A stretch of DNA of 64,000 nucleotides. It comes from Sceloporus undulatus. Its lineage: Eukaryota > Chordata > Lepidosauria > Squamata > Phrynosomatidae. Where the stretch lies: NCBI RefSeq assembly GCF_019175285.1, contig NC_056528.1, positions 16,038,806 to 16,102,805 of the forward strand, in the 5' to 3' direction. Each line of letters begins with the position of its first letter. The stretch's first letter is position 1. Shown one piece after another: positions 31,833 through 40,353 of this stretch. The notes under the pieces were generated by a model. The model was not told the origin of the DNA. It made no database searches and worked only from the letters and a program-made list of their open reading frames with translations. The position numbers and the translations under genes are program-made.

Positions 31833-32759
31833 TCACTTGCAGAGGAACAGTCTCTTGAGGAACTTGGACATGAATTCGTTAAATTTCTCATTGGCAAAAT
31901 TGTAAATGAAGGGATCCAGGCAAGAGTTGACCACACTAAGTACAACCGAAATATAATAGGCAACTCTGATATGGTTCAGAAATCTGCAGGAGAGGCCATA
32001 CTGTCGAATGGTGGCACCCACCGTCACGCAAACATGGATGGGCATGAAGCAGATGACGAAGATGAGTAGGGTGATGATGATCATCTGTATGGACTTGGTC
32101 TTCATGACCTTCCTTCGGAGATTGGTTTGGCTGATTTTGGAAATGTACACCCCTAGCATCACGTTGGAGATGAAGGAGATGCTGGAGGGGATTAGGAAGG
32201 AGGTCCCCATCAAGATACCATAACCCAGGTAGAGATAGGACAGCTCTGACTGGAGGAGGCTCATGCATTTCACCTTGCTGCCGATGACCGATGTCTTGAG
32301 GAAGAAGAAGAGCGGTAGCCCTTGTATGACAAAGAGAGCCCAAGAGATCAGGAGAAGCTTCTTCAAAAAGGACTTCCTCCTCCAGAGGGTCTTGGCATTG
32401 TAATGGACCACAGTTTTGTACCTGTGGACACTGATGAGCATCAGGAGGTAGATGCAACCGTAGAGGTGGATGTTGAGTAAGAAGGCCAGCAGCTGGCAGA
32501 GAAACTCCCCAAAAGGCCAATGGTTGCCCAAGCGGAAATAGGTTATCATCAAAGGGGCGAGTGGAAGGATCAAGGTGTCCACCAAGGCGAGGTTGAACTG
32601 GAGCATGGCACCCGAATTCCAGCGCTTGATGACAAACCAGAAGATCCACAGGCTGAAGCCGTTGAAGATGAGTCCAACCACAGAGAAGATGCCCATGAGA
32701 GTTGGGATGACCAGGTGTAGCTCCACCGACTGGCACTGCGTGGTGTTGGTGGCGTTCAT
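31833..32759 (-). CDS. Class A GPCR, tandem cluster member 4 (P2Y/SUCNR1/GPR35-like)
   Basis: Seven-helix receptor of 308 residues in a single coding exon and the most divergent of the four. Landmarks: N33, D61 (LALVD), C88-C165, H112-R113-Y114 followed by K (HRYK), FVICFMP in TM6 and DPFIY in TM7. Sequons are at N2 and N5. TM5 is one residue shorter than in the others (SFLIPSSI region). The C-terminus ends LFLCK, so a palmitoylatable cysteine is present that the other copies lack. The ATG at 32759 aligns with its paralogues; the open frame above it has no upstream ATG. It lies furthest upstream in the array, with the start of unrelated sequence beyond 33100. Ligand unknown. Confidence 0.93.
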   Translation of the reverse strand: MNATNTTQCQSVELHLVIPTLMGIFSVVGLIFNGFSLWIFWFVIKRWNSGAMLQFNLALVDTLILPLAPLMITYFRLGNHWPFGEFLCQLLAFLLNIHLYGCIYLLMLISVHRYKTVVHYNAKTLWRRKSFLKKLLLISWALFVIQGLPLFFFLKTSVIGSKVKCMSLLQSELSYLYLGYGILMGTSFLIPSSISFISNVMLGVYISKISQTNLRRKVMKTKSIQMIIITLLIFVICFMPIHVCVTVGATIRQYGLSCRFLNHIRVAYYISVVLSVVNSCLDPFIYNFANEKFNEFMSKFLKRLFLCK

Positions 32760-33159
32760 TGGTTGATGAAGACACGGACCTTCAGCCACTTAGGGAGATG
32801 TTTCTCTTAAGCCTTCAGAGGATGAAAGAAGGGAAGCCTCTGCTTGTAGCAGCACAACTGCTTCCTAGGCTGCGTACGTGTTCCCCAGGATCCTCTGGTT
32901 GCAGGTTTTAATATGGGCTTGCATTGAGGTTGGTTTTTCAACATCCTTCCACAGGCTATTTCCTCCTTTTGGGGGGCTCCTTTTGAGTCAAAGAAAAGCC
33001 ATAGGTGGGAACTTGCTACTCCATGAATGAATGGGCTCCCAGCCTCCTTTTGTGAAGTGTGAGCACGGGAGGGAGAGGAGCTCTAGCTAAGTCAAAGCCA
33101 ACAGCAAAGCTGGTCTTTTTCTTCCGCATATGCCTTCAAGAGTAGGCAAAATTCTGGAC

Positions 33160-33362
33160 TTCATTGTTATTGTGCACCTTCACCTTATTGCAACCTGAAG
33201 GTGAACAAAACACAGTATTTTCTAAGCAAGATTTATTCAGAGGGGCCTTCATCTAAGGCTAAGAGAGTAGGACTTGCCCAATAGGTCTCCATCACTGAGA
33301 CGGGATTTGAACCCTGGTCTCCCAGAGTTTGACACTCAAATCACTATATCACTTTGGCTTTT
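33160..33362 (-). mobile_element. tRNA-derived lizard SINE
   Basis: Reverse copy: 'attgtgcaccttcacc', 'aagcaagatttattcagagg' and the B-box complement 'gggatttgaaccctggtctc'. The middle is diverged. Confidence 0.8.
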
Positions 33363-33418
33363 CTGGACTCCAACTATTACTTTTTTCCCCCTTGGCTATT
33401 ATTGTCCATGCTAGCTAG

Positions 33419-33600
33419 GGCTGCATCTGCACTGCAGAATTAAGGCAGTTTGACTTTATTTTAACAGCCATGGCTCCGTGATACAGAATCCTGGCATTTG
33501 TAGTTTGTTGTGGCACAAGAGCGCTCTGATAGAGATGACTAAGTAGCTCACCAAACTATAAATCCCAGAATTTATACTATTAAAATTCCACATTTTAGCC
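33419..33600 (+). mobile_element. Palindromic hAT-like MITE
   Basis: 'gggctgcatctgcactgcag', 'agccatggctccgtgatac', 'ggcatttgtagtttgttgtg' and 'ctataaatcccagaattta'. The right terminus is incomplete. Confidence 0.75.
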
Positions 33601-33656
33601 TCATGTGATAAAGTCCTCAGTTGAGACAAGGCTCTAGGGGAACATATAACCACATA

Positions 33657-33886
33657 CAGCCGGAATTCTGTATCCATGCATTTCTTTATCCACAGATTCA
33701 ACCACCCGCAATTTGAAAATATTTCAAAAAAATATAAATTCCAAAAAGCAAACCCTGATTTTACCATTTTTAATAAGGGACACCATTTTACTATGTCATT
33801 GTACTTAATGAGGCATAAGCATCCATGGACTCTGGGATCCACGCAGAGTCCTGGAACAAACCCCAGCAGATACCAAGGGCCCACTG
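33657..33886 (-). mobile_element. Tigger-like (TcMar) MITE
   Basis: Begins with 'cagccggaattctgtatcc' next to TA and ends with 'ccaagggcccactg'. Internally: 'acagattcaaccacccgc', 'aaagcaaaccctgatttta' and 'atccatggactctgggatcc'. The order matches vertebrate MER2/Tigger-type elements. A long open frame on the minus strand (33456-34277) runs straight through it and is rejected as a gene. Confidence 0.75.
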
Positions 33887-34657
33887 CATGTTCTCTCCAA
33901 GCTTTCCAACAAAAAGTCTTGGAACATGAAAGGCTGAAAGGGCCTAACAGCTCGTATTCCCCACTGCAAAACCTCAGAGGGACCCAATCTTGGGAAGTTA
34001 CTTTTACAAAATAATTTGCTAGGAGTTGTGTGCCTAAAAACCAAGCTAAGGCTTTCAGAGAGGGACTTTCCATTCTCATAGTGTGTGACTGGTGCGCTCT
34101 GTTGTACACGCATAAAACCCCCAAAACCACTTGAGGGAAGGGATAGTGGATGCTGTTCTCACATGAGTTCAGGAAATGTGAAAACGCTTGCATAAGAATA
34201 GTGATCTCATGGTATCCAGGCCCACAAAAGCGGAGAGTTACATTTTGTAAAAGTATGCTTCCCTTTCCATTTCTCAAAAGTAACGAAAATGGTTCCTTTT
34301 AAATATATTTTTTAAAAACTGGAATGTTGTTCATCCATCACCACAAGCCAGCCCTTGGGCCATCTGATATTCCTCCTCCACCATCATTTATTTAGTCCAC
34401 ACTCTTGTGAGTCGAACAGGGATGTTTAAAAATGTACATTTACATCACAATAGAAGTGAAGTTATCCCTCAGATGTTGCACTTTTAATGCAATGAAGTGA
34501 CACCCTTGCTATTGAGGAAATGAATGTATTACAACCAATTAGTTACTTCCAAGATCTAACACCTCCTAGACCTTGAAAGGCAATAACACATGCCTCTATT
34601 TTGTTCCACCTTCCTCTGAAATGGGCAAATATCCAGTCTCTAAGCTCATTCTTTCTT

Positions 34658-34757
34658 ATTGTTTGTTGTCATCATCATGTACCTTCTTCAAGTCAGCTCT
34701 GGCTTATGGTGACCCTATCCTAGGGTTTTCTTGGCCGGATATATTCAGAGGAGCCTT
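34658..34757 (-). mobile_element. tRNA-derived lizard SINE, 3' part
   Basis: Reverse: 'tgtaccttcttcaagtcag', 'tatggtgaccctatcctag' and 'ggttttcttggccggatata'. Confidence 0.7.
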
Positions 34758-35357
34758 TCTCTAAATATATTTGCCTCTGGCTTTCCTCATCCCTTCTCCC
34801 AAATGTGTGCCATCCTAATTCTGACTTCTCCCCATTTTGTGTAGTCCTCTTACACCACAACCCAAATCTTCCCCATCCACTTATTTGGGAACATCACTAT
34901 GCTGCCTCCATTGCCCTCTTTCTTGAGTTTCCTACATAATTCCATTCCCTCTCCAACACAACATCAATTGATCCAAACTTAATGGGGTCCACCATGTCAG
35001 TTCCTCCAGTGTCTCTCCAAGTCATCTATTTCATAATCTCGCATGAAGTCCATATTCTGTTGTTCACATCTTGGCCCTTGTTCAAAGGTGAATACCCCTC
35101 TGGTTCAAGGGTAAGGCACATCCAACTTCTGCTCACACTCAGGAGAAACATTTATACATGTTGGTCAGTGTCGCGTGTCAATGTGTGACCAGGGGGACAT
35201 GCAAGAACAATGCTACGGAGAGGGCACTCCTGTCTCAGTTGTTGCAAGATGGAAGGTTACACATGGCAATGATCGGTGCAGAATTCTCCCAGGAGTGCTG
35301 CGTTCGTTGCCACCAATCTCTTTTTTCTCAGCCTTGGGTTGAACTCCGAAGGGGTCT
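34758..35357. other. Non-coding stretch; 3' flank of the small membrane-protein gene
   Basis: Positions 35060-35357 probably include the 3' UTR of the minus-strand gene ending at 35358. No other gene is supported. Confidence 0.4.
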
Positions 35358-37263
35358 TTACACCTTCCTGAGGATCCGGCTTGCCTTCCTCCAGTCCCTG
35401 TGCCTCTCTCGCCGGGTTGGGTATACCAGCGGCTGAGAAAAGCCTGAGCGGTTCATCCGGGAACAGCTGCTGTAAAAAAACAAAGGGCATCAGCAGAGCC
35501 TTGCTAATTCATAAAAGCATTAGAACACAGCAGTGGTGCATTCAAGGCTTTTAGTCCAAGTCTCATGTCAAGTCTCAACTCTCTTCCTTCAAGCCTCAAG
35601 CTGAGTCTCAGGTCCTTGCAAGATACTTTCACGTCAAGTCTCAAGTTGAGTCTCAAGTCTGTGAGCCAACTTGTAACCAAAAAACACATTAGGCAATGGA
35701 CTTGAGGCAGGAGTTGAGGTCTCCTTGGCAGAAGAGCCTTCTAAAGTTTTAGAAGGATCCTTCCACCTCAAGCCCATTGCCTAACGCATTTGCTGTTCTC
35801 TTCCAAGAAATATACCCTGCACTTGAGGGCCAGGCTTTGCCTTCTGCTCCGAGTGAATGGCACCAGCAAGCCAGTCACTAAAAACAGACCAGTCTCAAGT
35901 CATTTTTGCCAGGTCAAGTGCAAGTCGAGTCATTCAAGAGACTTGCATCTGACATAAGTCCTAGTCAATTGACGCAAGTCCACATCACTGAAACAAATCT
36001 CAAAACTTACAGCTCATTCAGATCCTACTGTGATTGTCTTCCTCTGGGGCTGAGAGCATATGACTTGCCCAGGGTTTCGTGGCTAAGCAGGGATTCGAAC
36101 CCTGGTCTCCAGAGGCATAGTCCAACATACCAAACACAATTCTCTCCTGGGAGCTCATTTGTCTGTATTTAATCTCCAGATAATTGTACTATGAGAGGCT
36201 TAAAATACTCCAGTGCTTTCTGAGCTTGCTTGTTGTCACACATTAACCACCTCTTCGCATCCATCCTCTCCCTTGGCACACTTAGCGGTTCATCGTACTG
36301 AATGGCTGCTACTATGTCTGCTACTACTATGACGACAGCTACTACCACCGCCTCCTCTTTCTCCCCCTCCTCTCATGCTGAAGGTTTTTTTAAATAGAAA
36401 AATCTACCTTATTCAGTGATAGAAGAACAAGAGCACAGACTGTTGTCACTGTTCCTGATTAATTCAGTAACGTGATGCTGTAAAGTGCATGCTCATCTGC
36501 ACATATGGGCTTAAATTTGTCACTGGTACATGTTTGCAGTCAAAGGCACTGTTATCCAAAACAGTCACACAGGCAAGAGAGTGCATACAGAGGGAGCATC
36601 AGAAGAGGAGATGCTGAGTAAGCGCACTGTTTTAACGCTTAGCTTTCCATGATGTTCTCTGTCTGCATCGCATTTCATGGAGAAGGCCGCCAGTTTCAGC
36701 CCACAGAATCTCAAGACAGACCCAGGAAAGACTCTAAAGCTTAGTGTAGATCTGGTGTGTGTGTGTGTGTGTGTGTAAAACTTCTACACTGTAAGCTGAA
36801 TCTGGCACACCATGGGACCACAAAGCACATGAATGTGTGAGCAAAAGAGAATCTGGAAACTAAGCTTCATGAGGAATAACCAAGGGAGCTGGGTAAGTTT
36901 AGCTTGGAGAAGTCTGAGAGGTGTCATGATAGCTATCTTTCAATATCTGAAGGGATGTTATTTAGAAGATGAAGCAAGTGTGTTTTGTGCTGCTCCAGAA
37001 ATCAGAATGAGAACTACTGGATTCCAAACACCAGAAAAGAGATTCCACATAAACATAAGGAAGAACTTCTTTCTTGAAAGCACTATTTGATAATGGAATA
37101 AATTGCCTTGGAGAACGATGGGCTCTCCATCATCGGAGGTCTTTAAACAGAGGATGGATGGGCATTTTTCAGGAGTGTTTTAGTTGTGTATTCCTGCATG
37201 GCAAGGGCTTGGATTGGATGGCCCTTGTGATCCCTTCCAATTCTATGAGAACGTGATATAGGA

Positions 37264-37305
<42 letters not shown>

Positions 37306-37915
37306 TGTGAATATGAGATGAGTAAACACATGCCAATAAGGGATGTGTCTGAATGGATGAGCTACTGAGGTGTGTATATGAGTCGGCTGTGTGACTAATT
37401 GTATATAAATGAATGGGGTGTCTCTGTGTTTATGAATGGGCTATGGAAGAAAGTCTGTGCATAAATGTGTATCTGTCTGTGGCCAAGCTAACACATCAGA
37501 ACAGCCCTTGAAATTAGGATACCCATTTTGAGCTATAAGGTACCCCTTTGCGGGCATGTGGGCTCCAATGTGCCACTATTACCAATACTGAGCTAAGCAG
37601 ATCAGTAATCCAGTTCATCACGTTCTCCTCATCTCATTGACATGACCCTCCCGGTCTTCTGTATCTTCACATCCAAATCCCTACATCTTCCCCTATTCAC
37701 AATTTAATCCTCTCCCTCACCTATCAAAGCCAGCGTCCCACCTACCTGGACGACCAAAGAGGCCCCGATTGCTTCTTGGGTTTGGTGGCTTGCTTCTGGT
37801 ACTCCATCCAGCCGCTCACCAGTTCGTGGATGATCATCAGGTAGAGGAGGAAGATCAGGATGGCTGGGTCCATTTGGGGGTCTTTGGCATCTGCTTCATT
37901 GGGCCCAGAGGTCAT
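35358..37915 (-). CDS. Predicted 93-residue single-pass membrane protein (two coding exons)
   Basis: Inferred from splice logic; I do not recognise the protein. Exon A is 37915-37746. It starts at the first ATG after an in-frame TGA at about 37990 and ends at donor AG|GTAGGT in phase 2. Exon B is 35469-35358. Its acceptor TTTACAG|C restores the same frame, and it ends at TAA. Product: residues 1-15 acidic/polar; about 16-36 a hydrophobic segment (PAILIFLLYLMIIHELVSGW) that would span a membrane; then a basic tail rich in K and R, ending ILRKV. The acceptor is a tandem CAGCAG (NAGNAG), which would allow inclusion or omission of one serine. High GC at third codon positions in exon A supports coding. 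The gene is head to head with the plus-strand gene. Small testis or epithelial membrane proteins have this architecture, but that is only an analogy. Confidence 0.5.
35535..35990. repeat. Diverged 'caagtctc'-type tandem repeat with inverted repeat
   Basis: Repeated 'aagtctcaagt'/'tcaagtct' motifs occur at 35550-35670 and 35885-35990. Between them 'ttaggcaatggacttgagg' (35689) pairs with 'cctcaagcccattgcctaa' (35766). It lies in the intron of the small membrane-protein gene model. Confidence 0.65.
36028..36142 (-). mobile_element. tRNA-derived lizard SINE, 5' part
   Basis: Reverse: 'ctctggggctgagagcatat', 'gacttgcccagggttt' and 'gggattcgaaccctggtctc'. Confidence 0.8.
36757..36777 (+). repeat. 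(GT)n microsatellite, short
   Basis: About 10 GT units. Confidence 0.9.
36836..37252 (+). mobile_element. CR1-type LINE, 3' ~415 bp
   Basis: Forward: 'gtttagcttggagaagtctg', 'ttgtgctgctccagaaatc', 'agagattccacataaac', 'ggaggtctttaaacagagga' and 'ttggatggcccttgtgatc', ending 'ccaattctatga'. Lies in the intron of the minus-strand small-protein gene. Confidence 0.9.
37266..37302 (+). repeat. (GT)n microsatellite
   Basis: About 18 GT units right after the CR1 3' end. Confidence 0.95.
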
Positions 37916-38635
37916 GGATGCAGGAGCGCCCAAGGGGAGGTCAGTGGAAGAGTGGGGAAATGGTGCCAGATGGCTTCTCCCCTGCTTGTCTCAAGGAAAA
38001 AGAGAAAAAGAGGTATGGTGGCGATGGCTGAGATGCCCAGGTTCCTGCGGAGCGAATGACGGCAGCAGCCAGAGGCCGAAGGTGGCTTGCACTGTTGTTA
38101 CGCCAAGCAGCAGTCCAGATGCAGCGGCAGAAGTTGCAGCCATCTCCTGCCACACTGTCTCTCGACTGTTGGCAAGCTGGCTCTTAGCCTCTCCGTGGCA
38201 ATGCTGTTTTCTGCATCGTTCGGCAGACGCCTGTGCAGCTGCAGACAAGACAAAAGATTGCTCCTTGTAGGTTTCTTAGCGTCTGAAAAGTAGGCTTTTC
38301 TAGAGCAGTGCTTTTGCAGGAGCCAAAGGGGAATAAAAAGTCTGACTAGCTCCACCTTACAGTGCTGCAGCAGTGGCCAACCTCCAGCTTGTCTACACCA
38401 CAGAGCCTTTTCTTTCCTTGGATATATAGATTTCTCTCCAACAGGATTGTACTGAGTGCTTGTGTGTTATGTGCCTTAAGTCTCCTGTTGACTTTGAGTT
38501 GTACACATGAATTTTGTAGGGTTTTTCTCGGCAAGGAATACTCTAGCGGTGTCCGGAAAAGAAACATGCCTGTATCTTTCCTCTGCTGACCTGACCTGAT
38601 CTTGGACCCAATCTGTGCTTCTCTAAAGTTAAAAG

Positions 38636-38805
38636 GATCCCAGCTCAGTCATGTAAACCTCCTGGGTGACCCAGAGCAAGTCACACTCTCTCAGCCTCAG
38701 AGGAAGGCAATGGCAAACCCCCTCTGAAGAAACTTGCCAAGAAAACCCCATGATAGGTTTGCCTTTCCATAAGTTGGAAATGACTTGAAGGCACACAACT
38801 ACAAT
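38636..38805 (+). mobile_element. tRNA-derived lizard SINE
   Basis: Forward copy lacking the first ~50 bp: 'agcaagtcacactctctcag', 'cttgccaagaaaaccccatg' and 'gacttgaaggcacacaacta'. Confidence 0.9.
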
Positions 38806-39231
38806 TTGCTCGGGATCAAAGGGGAAATCCAAGAGAATCCCCTGGGAATGTGGACTGCATGCCGGTGTGGAGATGGAGGAAGGAAGGAAGGAAGGTGAAA
38901 AAAAGAAAGAACAAAAGGAAGGAGGGGGAAAATGCAATATAAAGGAAAAAGGAAGAGTTTAACGAGAACAAACTTGATGAGCAAGCAGACCCAAATGAGT
39001 GGTGTGTAAGGAACTGAGAATATAGAAAAAAACTGGGAGGGAAGAGGCAAAGTTTGAAAACAAACAGAATACAAAATGGAAGGATGCTGGAATCCCGTCT
39101 CCATAGCAACAGAGGCAGTTGCCAAGCCGCCCGAGAAAGGTGTAGCATCCTCACTCCAGCCGTGCAAGAAACCCATCTCTCTCTCTGTCTGTCTTTTTCG
39201 TTCTGTCTTTTTCTCCCTTTCCCCCCGATTC

Positions 39232-39318
39232 ATGGCCCAGTTTTATCCTTGGCTTCTGCTGTTGCTGTTGAGTGTCTCCTTGTGTCTCGGCTGTGAGCCT
39301 AATGGCACAGTGCCCAAG
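39232..39318 (+). CDS. Candidate first exon encoding a signal peptide
   Basis: An ATG opens a 29-codon exon: a short N-terminus, a leucine-rich hydrophobic core (YPWLLLLLLSVSLCLGC) and then a polar stretch. It ends at the strong donor AAG|GTGAGC in phase 0. This is the usual shape of a first exon carrying a secretory signal peptide, but a short transmembrane anchor is also possible. It may belong to the plus-strand gene at 40354-45396, but the phase fits only one of the two alternative exon chains: phase 0 into the 41402 exon, not phase 2 into the 40354 exon. Could be a separate small gene. Confidence 0.35.
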
Positions 39319-39543
39319 GTGAGCAAGGAACACCTTGGGTTGTAACCTTGAAGCTCAGCTCCAGTTGACTTCCAGAACATCCTTAATAATCCACTGGATT
39401 CCCAGGATCTCTTTGTTAATGCCTGCTGAGTTTGGGCAGATTCAGCTTTGGGAATTTCCCCCTTCCCAAGTGCCTTCCATGTCAGTGGGTTGGCGAATCC
39501 ATTCTGAGTTTTAGTTTAGCCACAACTGTGGGCATTTTACATT

Positions 39544-39642
39544 TGTTATCATTTCCAACTTAGGACACCCCAAAGCAAACCTATCATGGCATTTTCTTGG
39601 CATGAATTGTTCAGAGGAGGCTTGCTGTTGCCTTCCCTGCCC
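39544..39642 (-). mobile_element. tRNA-derived lizard SINE, 3' part
   Basis: Reverse: 'tccaacttaggacacccc', 'ctatcatggcattttcttgg' and 'cagaggaggcttgctgttgc'. Confidence 0.7.
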
Positions 39643-39644
39643 AA

Positions 39645-39722
39645 CCTCATGGCCTCTAGGATTGCAAGTCCCATAAACTCCCACCAGGTTCAAGCTCATG
39701 GGAGCTGTAGTTTGGCACCATT
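39645..39722. mobile_element. Short palindromic MITE fragment
   Basis: 'tggcctctaggattgcaagt' with 'atgggagctgtagtttg' inverted to it. The same family recurs at 40768-40853, 43888-43962, 46480-46620, 50425-50545 and 51838-51915. Confidence 0.55.
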
Positions 39723-39825
39723 TTACTACGCCATTGTATATAATGGGACTTTGGTATCCATGGGGGGGATGTGTGTGTGTGTCCTGGAACCAAACCCCAG
39801 CAGAAACCAAGGATCCACTCTAATA
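39720..39825 (-). mobile_element. Tigger-like (TcMar) MITE, partial
   Basis: 'actacgccattgtatataat', 'gggactttggtatccatgg' and 'cctggaaccaaaccccagca', as in the MER2-like copies at 33657 and 55674. Confidence 0.65.
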
Positions 39826-40353
39826 ATAATAAATAACAATAGTACCGTTGAGACTAAGGGAAAATGAGAAATGTCTAGCATAAGCTTTTGTGGAGTCAGA
39901 TTGCTTCCTCGGATGCTGTGCAAAATATAACTTATGGTATATCCAGGTTGCGATCCATTATCTTCAGTAAATGGAATATTCACGCTCTAAAAATTCTAGT
40001 CACTGCCCAAACATTCTGGTGCCATGGGAAGGAATTGTTCCCTTGCCAACGTACCCATTGTTCTTGGACCTGAGCAGGTATCTCATCCAGTGGGTCCTCT
40101 TCTCCCCATAGATGCCTCTCTTGAAGGAGGAGACGAGGAGGTAAGAGGGAAAGAGGCTGTCCTAATGGGATAATGAAATGAGTCTCCCTTTATCAAGTAG
40201 ACTTGATAAAATGCAAACTAGTGTACTACTCTTCCTCGTGCTTAACTTGTGTACTCTCCCTCATGCATAACTTTTGCCATCTTGACCACCTTCTGATGTT
40301 GCTTGGCCGTATGTGTTCCAGTGAATAATCATCCTAGCTTGCTCCTTCAACAG

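Noticed and set aside
31936-32775. Long open frame (279 codons) offset within GPCR 4
   Set aside because: Shadow of the GPCR 4 coding exon on the same strand. Composition is histidine/proline-rich, with no domain. Similar shadows lie over the other receptors, including on the plus strand.
32760-32789. Extended N-terminus for GPCR 4 starting at 32789
   Set aside because: The codon is GTG, which is not a normal vertebrate start. The aligned ATG is at 32759.
33456-34277. Minus-strand open frame of 273 codons
   Set aside because: It runs through a palindromic MITE and a Tigger-like MITE, includes their characteristic translated blocks, has no ATG-anchored domain and no splice support. Fortuitous.
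35158-35436. Plus-strand 92-codon open frame
   Set aside because: Antisense shadow of exon B of the small membrane-protein gene. No independent support.
36300-36360. Short 'ctactactatgacgacagct'-type triplet run
   Set aside because: Degenerate low-complexity sequence. Too short and impure to call a coding repeat or a notable microsatellite.
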